Shown piece by piece: positions 33,238 to 33,989 of a stretch of 33,989 nucleotides of DNA. The notes under the pieces were generated by a model. The model saw only the letters and a program-made list of their open reading frames with translations, had not been told where the DNA came from and did not search any database. How positions within the stretch are numbered: position 1 is the first letter of the stretch; each line of letters begins with the position of its first letter. The position numbers were made by a program, and so were the translations under genes. The DNA comes from Chlorobiota bacterium (GTDB taxonomy: Bacteria; Bacteroidota; Bacteroidia; Bacteroidales; JAADJA01), in contig JAADJA010000026.1 in NCBI GenBank assembly GCA_013151015.1, forward strand, positions 1 through 33,989, written 5' to 3'.

Positions 33238-33914
33238 TTAACGATGGTCGATAGTATGTCCCATCTCATTTTCATGTCCCGTAATAATCAATACCGGATT
33301 AAAGCCTTTTGCCACCCTGACTATATCAGTTGTCCAGCAATTAGGCATAAGGACATCCACAACATGGTTATTGCCTACCTCATCTATCCATTCAAAGTCA
33401 TCGGAATTAGATTGATCACCCATTTGCGAAAATGAAAGTCCCTCGGGTGTGATGACAAGATACACATTGTTCTCTATATTTTCCCCCTGATGACCCGGAT
33501 AAACCACTACTTTTAGTATCTGTTTTCCACCTTGTACGGGAAGTGCTTGTACGCTATGGGGGAGTCTTTCAAGATGTGTGATAAACGTATGAATGGATTT
33601 ATCTTTCCAAACCTCATATGGGTTTTGAAAAATAATTGAACAGGAGGTCTATGTGGTGCATATTCATCATGCAGGACACCATCAAGGAGCATTAATGTGC
33701 GTCTATCCACCGGCTCCGGCCAGTTTGGTGGATAATCAGAAAACACTTCACTTGCTTGATTTAGTAAAGCTTCTGCCTGATTATTAAGAAATTGGTTCTG
33801 TTTTTCGTTGAGCGCCGTATCGATTAGGGCAGAAGTATTGGCCTGGTTGTTTTGTGCGATACAACTAATGGTAATTAATACAAGAAGACCTACAATTGAT
33901 AATATCTTATTCAT
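33238..33914 (-). pseudogene. Secreted protein gene with a frameshift near 33637
   Basis: From the ATG at 33914 the protein has a signal peptide (MNKILSIVGLLVLITISCIA) and reads to LHDEYAPHRPPVQ, then continues into low-quality sequence and a stop at 33513. The neighbouring frame takes over cleanly from about 33637, reading IIFQNPYEVWKDKSIHTFIT and HLERLPHSVQALPVQGGKQI and running through VVVYPGHQGENIENNVYLVI to 33238. Adding one base in the AAT-AATT stretch (CAATT for CAAATT on the minus strand) joins them into 225 residues. No family recognised. A same-frame stretch after the stop (about 33108-33200) also looks partly coding, so the original may have been longer. Confidence 0.7.
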
Positions 33915-33917
33915 GGT

Positions 33918-33989
33918 TTATCCATTTATAATTTCACTTTTCAAATCAGCCAATTTTTGTTGCTCGACCTTTTTCGCCTTGCGTACAAC
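33918..33989 (-). CDS. C-terminal end of an upstream gene, cut by the window edge
   Basis: An open frame enters from the right edge and ends at TAA (33918-33920), three bases before the ATG of the next minus-strand gene. The 23 visible residues are charged and helical (KAKKVEQQKLADLKSEI). The tight spacing is typical of an operon and argues that it is real, but it is too short to identify. Confidence 0.5.
   Translation of the reverse strand, partial: VVRKAKKVEQQKLADLKSEIING

Noticed and set aside
33244..33435. 63-codon plus-strand frame antisense to the broken secreted gene
   Set aside because: A shadow of the minus-strand coding frame, which has a signal peptide and family-like text.
1..33989. 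CRISPR array, tRNA, rRNA, insertion sequence or prophage
   Set aside because: No regularly spaced repeats, no cloverleaf or rRNA-like text, and no transposase, integrase or phage protein were seen on either strand.

Overview
The window looks like a chromosomal segment of a member of the Bacteroidota, most likely class Bacteroidia. The grounds are a PorP/SprF-family protein of the type IX secretion type, a DUF2851 protein, a Bacteroidota-style NlpC/P60 endopeptidase, lipoproteins, many small outer-membrane-barrel-like proteins, and promoters of the Bacteroidota form TTTG-N20-TAnnTTTG. No rRNA, tRNA, transposase, integrase, phage gene or CRISPR array was seen. Most of it is ordinary housekeeping sequence with small accessory patches.

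Layout. Positions 1-2200 hold three minus-strand genes: a cut-off barrel-like protein, a protein with a tandemly duplicated C-terminal domain whose stop codon overlaps the barrel gene start, and an NlpC/P60 cell-wall peptidase. Positions 2290-7830 hold a beta-helix lipoprotein, then PorP/SprF and uvrA on the minus strand. Positions 8090-9150 hold an ECF sigma factor with a good promoter and a tiny protein resembling a metal-free, membrane-free anti-sigma factor, closed by a strong terminator. Positions 9200-11500 hold DUF2851, a decayed YadA-head-like gene and a barrel-like protein. Positions 12000-15200 hold an Lrp/AsnC regulator, a class C beta-lactamase-type serine hydrolase and another envelope protein, closed by a 15-bp-stem terminator. 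Positions 15230-19270 hold aspartate-family amino-acid genes: a methionine gamma-lyase-like enzyme, asd with a long leader, and aspartate kinase. Positions 19370-22480 hold lpd, rfbC and a MltD-like transglycosylase. Positions 22540-24990 are a tight minus-strand operon (SpeE-type membrane half-protein, C26 amidotransferase lipoprotein, galM). Positions 24990-25345 hold a gene-free stretch dense in inverted repeats, followed by two small secreted or anchored proteins. Positions 27355-32490 are a glycogen/alpha-glucan locus (debranching enzyme, GT4 glycosyltransferase, GH57 enzyme).

Gene decay is the striking theme of the right end. A small membrane-protein gene is broken by a perfect 16-bp tandem duplication, the debranching enzyme by a 4-bp tandem duplication, and a secreted protein near the right edge by what looks like a one-base loss. 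In the first two, removing one repeat copy restores a full-length frame exactly. They may be true mutations, reversible slippage switches, or assembly errors; raw reads would decide. Other points of interest are the highly charged helical tail on the GH57 enzyme, the inverted-repeat block at 25095-25330, the perfect 16-bp palindrome between the Lrp-type regulator and the serine hydrolase, and the small reading frame plus competing hairpins ahead of asd.
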